Shown: positions 25,284 to 33,687 of the stretch, piece after piece
Layout of the letters: each line of letters starts with the position of its first letter
Numbering within the stretch: position 1 is the stretch's first letter
From: JAGWBF01 sp965116325
Lineage (GTDB): Bacteria > Chloroflexota > Dehalococcoidia > Lucifugimonadales > JAGWBF01
DNA length: 64,000 nucleotides
Assembly: GCA_965116325.1 (NCBI GenBank)
Contig: OZ220675.1
Location: 682,001 to 746,000 of the forward strand
Reading direction: 5' to 3'
Notes under the pieces: model-generated
Seen by the model: only the letters and a program-made list of their open reading frames with translations
Databases searched by the model: none
Told to the model about the DNA's origin: nothing
Made by a program: the position numbers and the translations under genes

Positions 25284-25681
25284 AAGACGAGCACATGGGA
25301 CGCGCCCCGACCGGGGATGTGTCCTAGCCCCTGGCCGACCCCAGAACACAGCCGTCTCTCTTCTAAGTACACCCGTCGGCTTCGAATGGCATTCCGGTGT
25401 AGTCCAGCTCCTGGTCCCGGACAGCGCTCGATTGCGCCGCCGGCGCAGTGGCGGGATAGTCCAAAGGGTCCCACGGCGAGTGAAGACGAGCACATGGGAC
25501 GCCCCTCGACCGGAGCAGTGTCCTGGCCCCTGGCCGACCTCGGAACGCAGCCGTCTCTCTTCTACGTACACGCGTCGGCTTCGAATGACATTCCGGTGTA
25601 GTCCAGCTTCTGCTCCAGGGCAGCACTCGATTGCGCCGTCGGCGCGGTGGCGGGGTAGGCCAAAGGGTCCCACGGCGAGAG
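25284..25681. repeat. Two-copy 199-bp tandem repeat, apparently non-coding
   Basis: Copy A (25284-25482) and copy B (25483-25681) are direct repeats with visibly high but imperfect identity. Anchors such as ATTCCGGTGTAGTCC (25391 and 25590) and CCAAAGGGTCCCACGGCGAG (25461 and 25660) are all exactly 199 bp apart. The period is not a multiple of three, so a reading frame cannot encode the same peptide in both copies. That argues against a coding role for the open frames here. The flanks (25177-25283 and 25682-25777) show no gene; a short GGTCA triplet repeat is at about 25737. Confidence 0.85.
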
Positions 25682-25777
25682 AAGATGCCAGTTCACGAAG
25701 AAGCAGAGAGAGAAGCTGTCCCTGCAGAGGGCCGGTCAGGTCAGGTCAGGCCCAGGGAGGGTTAATCGTAGGAAAAC

Positions 25778-27142
25778 CTATCTGAGGGAGCGGACCTGGC
25801 TAAAGAAAAACTGGAAGTATATGGCCATCGCCAGGCACCCGGCCGCTACGGAAGAGAAGGCATACCCAGCGCCTACCACCTCAATGAATATTCCGATAAG
25901 AAGGATGGCCAACGGACCGAAGCCGTTCTCCAGCATGTAGATGCTCGTAACCCGTCCGCGCAGCCTGTCCGGCGACATGGTCTGCACCAAGGTCAGGTTG
26001 CTGGTAATGAAGCTGGTCTGGCAGAGCCCCATCGTCGCCATCATTCCCAGGGACAGCAGCAGCCATTGGGACTGGCCGAACACCACCATGGATGCCGACC
26101 CAACTATTAGCGCCACCAAGCTCACTTGGCCCTTCTTCAGCGAGTACCCGATGCTGGCCATCATGAAGGCTCCCATCATGCCGCCAACACCTTGAGCGGC
26201 CAGCAGAAACCCGCCTTCCCTGGCGCCATCTTCCAGTCCCAGCACCCCTCCGGTATAGGCAGGCAGCAAGGTCTGCACCGGCCGAAAAGCGAAAACAAGG
26301 ACAAAGTTCATCAGGATCAGGTGAAATATCACCCTGTTCTCATTCCAGACGTAGCTCAACCCATCGCGTAGATTGCGCAGGGGCGAGCTGGAACGGGCGG
26401 TTTGGGGTTCCGTATAGCGGATCCGCATGGGAATCATCAGGGCCACCATGGCCGCCAGCAGGCCCGCCTCAACAAAGAAGTTGTACTTGAAGCCAAGGGC
26501 CCCGATTAAGGACCCTCCAAGGACCCCACCCAGGAGCCGGGCGGAAGTGACCGTCATGGAGTTCAGCGCAAAGGCGTTGGCCAGGTCCTCCTGGGGCACG
26601 GTGTTCGCGATCAGCGCCTGCCGTGCCGGCTGCAAGAGACCATGGGCAATGGCCATAATGCTGGCATAGAGATAGGCATGCCACACTTCCAGCTTGCCGG
26701 GCCCTTCGACCCCCAGCCAGACTATCAGCAGGGCAAAGGACGCGGCGCATCCTGCCATGAATGTTTGGGTGATTATGACGAGCTTCCGGCGGTCCATGCG
26801 GTCCGCCAGCACACCCGCCCAAGGGCCGACCACCAGCGTCGGGAGGAACCTGAGACCACCTATTGTCCCGGACAATATGGCGCTCCCTTGTCCCGTCTCG
26901 GGGTCCTTGGTGAGCTCCCACACCAGGAAGCCCAAGGTTACCATCTGCAACCACATCGCGATGTTGTTGAAGATGTTCCCGATCCAGAATAGCCGGTAGT
27001 CCGGATTGCCGAGGGACTTGAAGGTCTGGAAACGACGCCGGGGAGGTACGCCGGCGCCGCTGGGAGCTTCCGGCTCCTTCTCCCTCTCCCTACTCAACGA
27101 TCGACTCCCCCACCGGAAACGCAGCTGCATAAGTTGGTGCAA
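25778..27142 (-). CDS. Major facilitator superfamily transporter
   Basis: 454 residues with about twelve hydrophobic segments. The MFS loop 2-3 signature GVLADRMDRRKLV is present at about residue 110. The start FKSLGNPDYRLFWIGNIFNNIAMWLQ is typical of the EntS-like/MFS_3 subgroup, mostly exporters. A charged, proline-rich N-terminal tail of about 40 residues precedes it (SREREKEPEAPSG). Cargo unknown. The stop overlaps the edge of the 199-bp repeat region. Upstream, an unknown gene on the same strand ends 76 bases before the start at 27142, and a later start near 27105 is possible. Confidence 0.88.
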   Translation of the reverse strand: MHQLMQLRFRWGSRSLSREREKEPEAPSGAGVPPRRRFQTFKSLGNPDYRLFWIGNIFNNIAMWLQMVTLGFLVWELTKDPETGQGSAILSGTIGGLRFLPTLVVGPWAGVLADRMDRRKLVIITQTFMAGCAASFALLIVWLGVEGPGKLEVWHAYLYASIMAIAHGLLQPARQALIANTVPQEDLANAFALNSMTVTSARLLGGVLGGSLIGALGFKYNFFVEAGLLAAMVALMIPMRIRYTEPQTARSSSPLRNLRDGLSYVWNENRVIFHLILMNFVLVFAFRPVQTLLPAYTGGVLGLEDGAREGGFLLAAQGVGGMMGAFMMASIGYSLKKGQVSLVALIVGSASMVVFGQSQWLLLSLGMMATMGLCQTSFITSNLTLVQTMSPDRLRGRVTSIYMLENGFGPLAILLIGIFIEVVGAGYAFSSVAAGCLAMAIYFQFFFSQVRSLR

Positions 27143-27218
27143 ACCAGGAGGACAGAACGGTCATCGATCTGCGGGAGACATAGGGAGATGCCGGAATAAG
27201 TGAATAACATACCTGGTG

Positions 27219-27842
27219 TTAAACCGCCCCCAGCACAACCCTGATCATCCGCTCTTCCAAGCGGAGCCCCAACGTTTGAGCCATGTCGAGGGATTGCTCC
27301 TCTCCCATGGTCACCACGTACGCCACTCCAAGGAGCCTGCCAACGCGAAAGTCCACGATTGTGGAGGCAACAAGACCAGCGGCGGCCGACTGCACAGTGC
27401 ACAGGCCAACCGCCTCATCCGAGAACCCTTTCACCGATGCCGGCTCAGCCTTGACGATCTGTTGACCCCTTCCCAAATCCTTGCGAACCGACCGCTGAAA
27501 CTCCCCGAGGAACTGGTTGGAAATCCAGAGGGACACCTGGTCTTCTTCTTCAAAAAGGTGGACTACGCTGGCGGCCATCAGGTAGTCGCCGGGGACAACA
27601 TCCTCGACAGACGAAGGAGTAGCATACTCTCGTATATAGCCGGTGATCCGCCCGGTGGCGTCGATCTCACCTGTAGTGCTGCCGGGAAAGCCGTGTTCAG
27701 CCATGGTGGCGTTGTCCAGGTAGCTGTCCTTGGATGTCTGAAAGTCGTTCATTTCCGCCGGCAGCCCATCCGCAGTCAACACCATGGAAGACAAATGGTC
27801 TTCACCAATGGAAAGGGTGGCCTTGCTCAGTGCGCGGGGCAT
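27219..27842 (-). CDS. Hypothetical protein, about 207 residues
   Basis: I do not recognise this gene. It lacks a signal peptide and membrane segments. The N-terminal half is acidic and polar (DDHL-like and EDVVPGD segments), while the C-terminal half has a regular strand-helix look (ASTIVDFRVGRLLGVAYVV followed by the helix AQTLGLRLEERMIRVVLG). This is reminiscent of the C-terminal repeats in lipoprotein or sensor domains where a binding check ends in a helix. It lies upstream of the MFS gene on the same strand with 76 bases between, so the two may be co-transcribed. It is divergent from the HpaB-type gene. A long open frame on the plus strand covers the same place but has no Shine-Dalgarno and an unnatural composition. 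Confidence 0.6.
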   Translation of the reverse strand: MPRALSKATLSIGEDHLSSMVLTADGLPAEMNDFQTSKDSYLDNATMAEHGFPGSTTGEIDATGRITGYIREYATPSSVEDVVPGDYLMAASVVHLFEEEDQVSLWISNQFLGEFQRSVRKDLGRGQQIVKAEPASVKGFSDEAVGLCTVQSAAAGLVASTIVDFRVGRLLGVAYVVTMGEEQSLDMAQTLGLRLEERMIRVVLGAV

Positions 27843-27974
27843 ATCTCACATCTCCATCAGGCCGTAGTAACCTACCTGCCATAGTATAATGTAAGCCGAA
27901 CACGTCAGGAAGTTTCCACCAAGTTCAGACCCCTTAAACAGGCCCACTATCCCGAAGCAAACAGGAGCTCAAAG

Positions 27975-29429
27975 ATGCCAGCCAGAACAGGAAAGCAGTA
28001 CTTGGAAGGACTCAGGGAGAGGGCGCCCGAGGTGCACCTGGCTGGCGAGCGCGTAAAGGATGTGACCACCCACCCAGCCCTGAAGCGAGGGGCGGAGACC
28101 TTGGCCCGCATGTACGAAATGCAGCATGAAGCCGGTCTCAAGAGCACGATGACCTACGAATCCCCGACCACGGGAGATCCGGTGGGGCTATCCTTCATCG
28201 TCCCGCGCACCATCGAAGACCTGGAGAAGCGCCGGGACATGATGTCGGCCTGGGCCCGGGTGAGCTGCGGGATGATGGGAAGGACTCCCGATTTCCTGAA
28301 CGTCAGCATGATGGCGCTGGCCGAAGCGGGGGACTACTTCGGTCAGAATCGCCCCGAATTTGCCCAGAACGTACGCAACTACTACGAGTACATTCGGGAG
28401 AACGACCTGTGTCTTACCCACACCCTGATCAACCTCCAACGTAACCGCGCTGCGGGTGCTACTCCCCTGGAGGACCGGGTCGATGTGGCCTTGGCGGTGG
28501 TCAAGGAGACGGATGCCGGCATCGTGGTCCGGGGGCCCCGTGTCCTTGCAACCCTGGGCCCGCTCTCCGACGAGATTGCCGTCTATCCGGCCCGCTCCCA
28601 CTATCTGCCCAAGGACGGCACCGATCCCTACTCCTTTGCATTCGCCATTCCCTGCGACACCCCCGGCCTCAAGTTTCTGTGCCGGGAAAGCCTGGACACG
28701 GGAAGGTCCCACTTCGACCACCCCCTGTCCTCTCGTTTCGAAGAGATGGATGCTGTGGTGTTCTTTGACGATGTCCTGGTCCCCTGGGAGAGGGTCTTCT
28801 TGCTTGGCCGTCCCGACCTGTGCAACGACCTTTCCATTCGCACCAACCAGTACGCCCACTCTGGACATCAGGTCGTCACGAAGAACGTGGTCAAATGCGA
28901 GTTCATCCTGGGCTTGGCTACGCTGATGACACGCACCCTGGGGTCCCGTAGCTTGCCCCAGGTCCAGCAGATGTTGGCGGAAATCATCGAAAACCTGGAA
29001 GTAACCCGGGCGTGCCTCCGAGCTGCCGAGGTCGATGCCGAGATCGACCAGTGGGGAGTGATGTGCCCGGCCACCAAGCCCCTGATGGTTGCCAGAAACG
29101 TCTTCATCAAGATGTACCCCAGGATGGCAGAGATTCTTCACCTGCTTGGCTCCAGCAGCCTCATGGGCCTGCCCACGGAAGCCGACCTGCAGGGCCCTCT
29201 CGCCGAGGACATCCGGCGCTACATGGATACCGACACAGCCACCGCGGAGGAGAGGATTCGCCTCTTCCATCTGGCTTGGGACACATGCTGCAGCGCCTTT
29301 GCATCCAGGCAGGTCCTGTACGAGCGGTTCTTCCAGGGGGACCACCTCAGAAACGCCGTGATTCTAAATAACCTGTACGAAACAGAGCCGGCGGTCAGGT
29401 GGGTAGAAGAGCTCCTCAACGCCGGCTGA
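27975..29429 (+). CDS. HpaB-family flavin-dependent monooxygenase
   Basis: 484 residues, the usual size of 4-hydroxyphenylacetate 3-monooxygenase large subunits. Family blocks seen are TGKQYLEGLRE at the start, a C-terminal helical FAD domain, and VVFFDDVLVPWERVF in the middle. These enzymes use FADH2 from a separate reductase to ortho-hydroxylate phenols. Close relatives are 4-hydroxybutyryl-CoA dehydratases, but the CoA-binding/iron-cysteine features were not evident. No HpaC reductase is adjacent. AGGAG precedes the ATG. With neighbouring amidohydrolases, dienelactone hydrolase and SDRs elsewhere in the window, an aromatic catabolic role is plausible but unproven. Confidence 0.88.
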   Translation: MPARTGKQYLEGLRERAPEVHLAGERVKDVTTHPALKRGAETLARMYEMQHEAGLKSTMTYESPTTGDPVGLSFIVPRTIEDLEKRRDMMSAWARVSCGMMGRTPDFLNVSMMALAEAGDYFGQNRPEFAQNVRNYYEYIRENDLCLTHTLINLQRNRAAGATPLEDRVDVALAVVKETDAGIVVRGPRVLATLGPLSDEIAVYPARSHYLPKDGTDPYSFAFAIPCDTPGLKFLCRESLDTGRSHFDHPLSSRFEEMDAVVFFDDVLVPWERVFLLGRPDLCNDLSIRTNQYAHSGHQVVTKNVVKCEFILGLATLMTRTLGSRSLPQVQQMLAEIIENLEVTRACLRAAEVDAEIDQWGVMCPATKPLMVARNVFIKMYPRMAEILHLLGSSSLMGLPTEADLQGPLAEDIRRYMDTDTATAEERIRLFHLAWDTCCSAFASRQVLYERFFQGDHLRNAVILNNLYETEPAVRWVEELLNAG

Positions 29430-29536
29430 TGATTATCCAGCCTCCAACCATCTAGTTCATCTTCGATCCCGCTCCCCATTTTGGCCGCTTTACTGTGCGA
29501 ATTTTCAAAATTCTATAAAATTCCACCTATTTCCCC

Positions 29537-29847
29537 TTGCAAACTTTTTACTTATGTTGATAGGCTCGAATAGATGAATGTGCGGGGGGCCAACCCGGGG
29601 ACATCTTCCCTGGGTTGGCAGGGCGGGGATAAATCCCCTACCCGCTCACAGCGCTCCGGATCATCCGGCAGCGCCCTCTAGCAGGCTAGACCGAACTTTC
29701 GGCACAAAGGCCTGCAGCGCGATCAGGTGGTGGCTGCGCTTAGGATGTGCGGGGTTCGTGGATGAGGAAGTGCCTTAAGCGGGCCATCCACAGAGTGGCC
29801 TATCGCCCAAGGGTGGCCTAAATCCGGGAAAGGGACGGGAGATCGAG
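29537..29847 (+). promoter_or_regulatory. Promoter and long, highly structured leader of rsmH-ftsA-ftsZ
   Basis: The 420 bases before rsmH hold no gene. An AT-rich stretch ends in TTGCAA (29537-29542) and TAGGCT (29561-29566), a plausible promoter with an 18-bp spacer. Downstream come consecutive hairpins: GCCAACCC/GGGTTGGC around 29590-29620, GGGGAT/ATCCCC around 29625, GCGCTCCGGAT with its partner near 29651-29675, a short CTAGCAGGCTAG, and GTGGATG/CATCCAC near 29757-29792. The motif GTGGCCTA occurs twice near 29796-29820. It does not fit RNase P, SRP RNA, tmRNA or a T-box by its conserved sequences. It may be a structured 5' leader or a separate RNA. Confidence 0.45.
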
Positions 29848-30849
29848 GTGGTTTTGGTCCTGGAAAGGCGAATCCAAGCGTCGCCCAACCTGTCAGGGGG
29901 TGGTGTGGTACGTAGTGAGGAGAAATACCTTCACCAACCAGTCCTGTTACAGGAGACGGTAGCCTACCTTGCTGTGAAGACGGGAGGGGTGTACGTAGAT
30001 GGTACCGTCGGTGAAGGAGGGCATGCCCAAGCCATCCTCCAGGCTTCAATGCCTGGAGGCCGGCTCCTGGGTATCGACTTGGACCCCCAGGCGGTGGGCC
30101 GTGCTCGTCAGCGTCTTTGGCACCTCCACAGTTCCAGCGTACTTATGCAAGGCAACTACATACAGATGGAAGAGCTGGCAGGTTCTCTAGGCTTCTCTCA
30201 ACCTGATGGTGTCCTTATGGACTTCGGTATGTCCTCTTTTCAAGTGGACACTCATAGGCGGGGGTTCAGCGTTCAAGGGGAAGGGCCATTGGACATGCGC
30301 TACGATCCCGATACCGAGACCAACGCAGCCCATGTCCTCAATTCTTACTCCCGGGAGCAGCTGGCCGATGTGTTTTCCCGGTTTGGAGAGGAACCTAAAG
30401 CCCGGTCGATCGCTCAAGCAGTTGTGGAACACCGACCTTTGAACACCACGCTGGAGCTGGCGGACCTGGTGGCAAAGACGCTAGGCGGGCGAAAAAAGGG
30501 TATTCACCCTGCCACCAAGGTCTTTCAGGCCTTGCGGATTCTCGTCAACGACGAATTGGAGAATATTAAGAACGGTCTAAAAGCCGCCATCACCCTGCTG
30601 AAGCCGGGAGGCCGGTTGGTGGCGATCAGCTACCACAGCTTGGAAGACCGCATCGTTAAGAACTACCTGGCCCAGGAATCCCGGGGCTGCATATGTCCTC
30701 CCACTATCCCCCTCTGTGCATGCAGCCACACCCCAACCCTAAAGACTTTGACCCGTAAGGTAGTCACTCCTACTCACGAAGAAATAAGCCGAAACCACAG
30801 AAGTCGCAGCGCCCGGCTCAGGGCAGCCGAACGCTTAATCGAAAGTTGA
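29848..30849 (+). CDS. rsmH: 16S rRNA (cytosine-1402-N4)-methyltransferase
   Basis: 333 residues, with family motifs YLHQPVLLQET, the SAM loop VDGTVGEGGHAQAIL, GVLMDFGMSSFQVD and RRGFS, and the end block RSARLRAAERL. RsmH methylates C1402 in the decoding centre using SAM. It heads the short dcw-type cluster. The GTG at 29848 has GGGAG 6 bases upstream; a GTG at 29905 would fit the family start but has a too-close Shine-Dalgarno. The gene is followed 36 bases later by ftsA rather than ftsL, ftsI or mur genes. Confidence 0.95.
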   Translation: MVLVLERRIQASPNLSGGGVVRSEEKYLHQPVLLQETVAYLAVKTGGVYVDGTVGEGGHAQAILQASMPGGRLLGIDLDPQAVGRARQRLWHLHSSSVLMQGNYIQMEELAGSLGFSQPDGVLMDFGMSSFQVDTHRRGFSVQGEGPLDMRYDPDTETNAAHVLNSYSREQLADVFSRFGEEPKARSIAQAVVEHRPLNTTLELADLVAKTLGGRKKGIHPATKVFQALRILVNDELENIKNGLKAAITLLKPGGRLVAISYHSLEDRIVKNYLAQESRGCICPPTIPLCACSHTPTLKTLTRKVVTPTHEEISRNHRSRSARLRAAERLIES

Positions 30850-30885
30850 TGATATCCCGCGATACATTAAGAAAGGAGGTGCGCA

Positions 30886-32130
30886 ATGCCGAATGATACT
30901 TACTACACCGCCATCGATATGGGCACTACCAAGATGTGTACCATTATCGCAAAGGTCGGTCCTGAAGGTGAGTTGAAGGTGTTGGGGACCGGGATTGTTC
31001 CATCGCAGGGGATGCACAAAGGGAGGGTCGAAAACATACCTGAAACTCAGGAAGCGGTTAGAGCATCTCTTGATGAAGCTCAAAGGTACCTGGGACGCCC
31101 CATCACCTGGGCATACTTGGGTGTCACCGGGAACCACATCTCATGCGTCAATACCACCGGACTCATCAATAGCTCAGGGCGAGACAACTCCATTTCTGCC
31201 CGGGATGTGGAGCAGCTGATACGTTCTTCCTGTTCACCCGTCTCCAGTGGCAAGGAGATACTGCACGTTATTCCGATGAGCTACGCCGTGGACGGGCTGA
31301 GGGGAGTGAGAAACCCCGTAGGCCTGCACGCCGACCGGCTTCAGCTGGAGTCCCATGTGGTCCTTGGAGACGGGCCTATTCTGCGGAACCTGGTCAAGGC
31401 CGTCGAAGGCTGCAAGGTCTCGGTTCGCAGCCTGGTGCTGCAGCAGATCGCCGCTGCCGAAGCTGCCCTGACCGAGGATGAACGAGAGGTCGGGGTTGTG
31501 CTGGTCGACATTGGAGGCGGTACCACCGATGTAGTCCTTCTCAAGGCGGGCAGTCCCTGGTACAACGCTGTGATACCCGTGGGAGGCATTCAGGTGACCA
31601 GGGACCTATCGGTGGCCACTGGGTTGCCCTTCTATGCGGCCGAGGAGCTGAAGATCAGGTACGGACATGCCAACCCCGAGTCGATACCTGCCGACGAAGA
31701 GGTCCAGATACCCGGGTACCAGGGGGAGCCCAAGAGGATGGTCCATCGGCGAGCATTGTGCCAGCCCATCTATGAGCGAATGGCGGAGATCCTGAAGATG
31801 GTCCTGTCCCACGTCAAGGAGGCCGGGCTTCGCCAGATACCGCCGGGAGGGATCGTACTCATCGGAGGAAGCGCCGAGCTGCCCGGCTTGGCTGACCTGG
31901 TTGCCCGGGCAACAGGTTCTCCGACCCGGATCGGATACCCCGACGGGATCATGGGTCTGCCCGCAGACCTGAGGAAGCCGGGCTTTTCCACCAGCGTAGG
32001 CACCCTGATTTGGGGAATCAAGCATCAGGGGCAGCCCCATCCGGTCGTTACCGGAGGCAACTGGAATTCCGGGAAACAGAAGTCCTGGTTCAGCAAGTTC
32101 AAGAGGAGTCCCGAGGAAGTAGCGGCCTAG
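30886..32130 (+). CDS. ftsA: Cell division protein FtsA
   Basis: 414 residues of the actin/Hsp70 superfamily. TAIDMGTTKMCTII near the start is the phosphate-1 motif and VLVDIGGGTTDVVLL the phosphate-2 motif. VLIGGSAELPGL is the adenosine motif. The 1C insertion domain lies between. FtsA anchors FtsZ to the membrane through a C-terminal amphipathic helix; here the tail is basic (SWFSKFKRSPEE) and could serve that. AAAGGAGGT precedes the ATG. FtsZ follows 53 bases on. Confidence 0.95.
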   Translation: MPNDTYYTAIDMGTTKMCTIIAKVGPEGELKVLGTGIVPSQGMHKGRVENIPETQEAVRASLDEAQRYLGRPITWAYLGVTGNHISCVNTTGLINSSGRDNSISARDVEQLIRSSCSPVSSGKEILHVIPMSYAVDGLRGVRNPVGLHADRLQLESHVVLGDGPILRNLVKAVEGCKVSVRSLVLQQIAAAEAALTEDEREVGVVLVDIGGGTTDVVLLKAGSPWYNAVIPVGGIQVTRDLSVATGLPFYAAEELKIRYGHANPESIPADEEVQIPGYQGEPKRMVHRRALCQPIYERMAEILKMVLSHVKEAGLRQIPPGGIVLIGGSAELPGLADLVARATGSPTRIGYPDGIMGLPADLRKPGFSTSVGTLIWGIKHQGQPHPVVTGGNWNSGKQKSWFSKFKRSPEEVAA

Positions 32131-32182
32131 ACCACGAGAGTAAAACAGGAGACAAAGGAAAAACACACGATAGGAGGAGAGG

Positions 32183-33337
32183 ATGACTAGTGCGGATAAC
32201 CAAGGCTGGAAAGAGGAGGAGCAGGAAGTTATGCAGATGGATACCGAAACGGGAAGGACCCCCGGGCAACCAGTAATTAAGGTATTGGGTGTGGGCGGGG
32301 CTGGGTGCAACGCCATAAGTCGTATGTTCAAAGAGCGCCTAGCCATGATTCAGTACTACGGCGTCAACACTGATGCTCAGCACCTGTTCCGGTGCGACAT
32401 CAGCAACCGAGTTCCCATTGGCCAGGAAATGACCAAGGGCTTGGGGGCTGGCGCCAATCCGGATCTCGGTAGGCAAGCTGCCGAGGAGAGCCGTGAGGAG
32501 ATCGCGGAAGCCGTCGGCGGCGCCGACATGGTCTTCCTTGCGGTAGGAATGGGCGGTGGTACCGGCACAGGTGCAGCTCCCGTGGTTGCACAACTGGCCA
32601 AGGAGGCTGGCGCCCTCACCGTCGCTGTGGTCAGCAGGCCATTCGATTTCGAATCAGCCGTGCGCAGGAAGAATGCTGACGAAGGTATCGAGAACCTGAA
32701 GGACCACGTAGATACCCTGATCGTGATCCCCAACGATCGCCTCCTTGAGATGGACCGCAACAAGGAGCAAACCTACAGCTGGGAAGATGCCCTGCGATTG
32801 GCTGACTCCGTTCTTCAGCAGGGAATCCAGGCCATTGCCGAGGTGGTAACAGTACCCGGCGAGATCAACATCGACTTCGCCGACGTGAAGACCATTCTGG
32901 GCGGAGCCGGTCAGTCCTGGCTCGCTATTGGTAAGGGCAAGGGTGAAACCCGTGCCAAGGATGCCGCCAAGCAGGCAAGCAGGAGCCCGCTGCTCGACAT
33001 CAACGTAGACGGCGCAAAGCGCATACTCTTCGTCATCACCGGAGGGAACACCCTGAGCCTCAAGGAGGTGCAGGAAGCTGCCGACGTGATCCACGAGTTG
33101 GCCGACCCTGAAGCCAACGTCATTTTTGGCACTTCCCGCGACGCCAAGATGGACGACGAAGTCAAAGTGACCATGGTGGCGGCATCGTTCCCCGTGGCCC
33201 AAGACGACCTGGTCCAAAGGGATGAAGACCTTCGAAAGCTGCTGCGCGATGCCACCCCCGACGACTCGGATGATCTGGACATCCCCAGCTTTCTTAGGAG
33301 GCAACCTGCCCAGCGAGGTAGGGGGCTACTCCGGTAG
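32183..33337 (+). CDS. ftsZ: Cell division GTPase FtsZ
   Basis: 384 residues. The tubulin signature GGGTGTGAAP is intact, as are VLGVGGAGCNAI at the N-terminus and NIDFADVKTIL with the T7-type residues. The C-terminus ends in LDIPSFLRRQ, the short peptide that binds FtsA and other partners. FtsZ polymerises into the division ring. AGGAGGAG precedes the ATG at 32183; an ATG at 32231 with its own GGAGGAG is an alternative that would shorten the disordered N-terminus by 16 residues. A strong terminator follows at 33428. Confidence 0.97.
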   Translation: MTSADNQGWKEEEQEVMQMDTETGRTPGQPVIKVLGVGGAGCNAISRMFKERLAMIQYYGVNTDAQHLFRCDISNRVPIGQEMTKGLGAGANPDLGRQAAEESREEIAEAVGGADMVFLAVGMGGGTGTGAAPVVAQLAKEAGALTVAVVSRPFDFESAVRRKNADEGIENLKDHVDTLIVIPNDRLLEMDRNKEQTYSWEDALRLADSVLQQGIQAIAEVVTVPGEINIDFADVKTILGGAGQSWLAIGKGKGETRAKDAAKQASRSPLLDINVDGAKRILFVITGGNTLSLKEVQEAADVIHELADPEANVIFGTSRDAKMDDEVKVTMVAASFPVAQDDLVQRDEDLRKLLRDATPDDSDDLDIPSFLRRQPAQRGRGLLR

Positions 33338-33427
33338 TCCGACAAGAACCAAGTAATATTCCCGGTCGCCATTGGTATATTTGATCATTTTTGGGACAAG
33401 TTAACGCACAGGCGCCGGGAACCTTTC

Positions 33428-33461
33428 AGAGGCCACCCCCTTAGGGGTGGCCTCTTAATTT
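33428..33461 (+). terminator. Intrinsic terminator after ftsZ
   Basis: A 12-bp perfect stem AGAGGCCACCCC / GGGGTGGCCTCT (33428-33439 with 33444-33455), then TAATTT. It ends the rsmH-ftsA-ftsZ unit. Confidence 0.9.
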
Positions 33462-33555
33462 GCTTCAAGGTCGGGCAATAGCATCCATATAATTCAGGTC
33501 TCGAGAGGAACGGTCCTACAACCCGAAGATGCTGTAATTTGCAGCCAAAAGTCCC

Positions 33556-33587
33556 TTGACATTTGGCGAGGGCTTAGCCAATAATCA
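33556..33587 (+). promoter_or_regulatory. Promoter upstream of nrdR-nrdJ
   Basis: TTGACA at 33556-33561 with AATAAT at 33580-33585 (18-bp spacer). Alternatively the -10 is the TATATA inside the NrdR box at 33634-33639. The stretch from ftsZ to nrdR is 350 bases and, beyond the terminator, this promoter and the NrdR boxes, shows nothing else. Confidence 0.5.
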
Positions 33588-33596
33588 TAGCCCGTC

Positions 33597-33643
33597 ATAC
33601 GAAATGTTGTGGTCAGGATTTCGGATGGCACAATATATAGTGC
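33597..33643 (+). promoter_or_regulatory. Pair of NrdR boxes
   Basis: The proximal box GCACAATATATAGTGC (33628-33643) matches the known NrdR consensus acaCwAtATaTwgtgt at nearly every position and is a near-perfect palindrome. A weaker box ATACGAAATGTTGTGG (33597-33612) lies exactly 31 bp upstream centre to centre, the spacing of classical paired NrdR boxes. NrdR would bind here and repress its own operon with nrdJ. Confidence 0.85.
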
Positions 33644-33687
33644 TAATGACAAAGGTGTCTGGATATTCCCGGGGTGCTTGATAAGCT

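Noticed and set aside
25227..25785. Open frames of 148-180 codons on both strands across the 199-bp repeat
   Set aside because: The period is not a multiple of three, so the two copies are read in different frames; no family match and no Shine-Dalgarno.
27216..27884. 222-codon plus-strand frame over the hypothetical gene at 27219-27842
   Set aside because: The composition (many Arg, His, Pro and Gln) looks like antisense noise, and the minus-strand product has regular strand-helix patterns.
29537..29847. RNase P RNA, T-box or tmRNA upstream of rsmH
   Set aside because: None of the conserved RNase P sequences (such as GAGGAAAGTC) is present on either strand. AAGGGTGG resembles part of a T-box, but there is no specifier stem or terminator/antiterminator arrangement.
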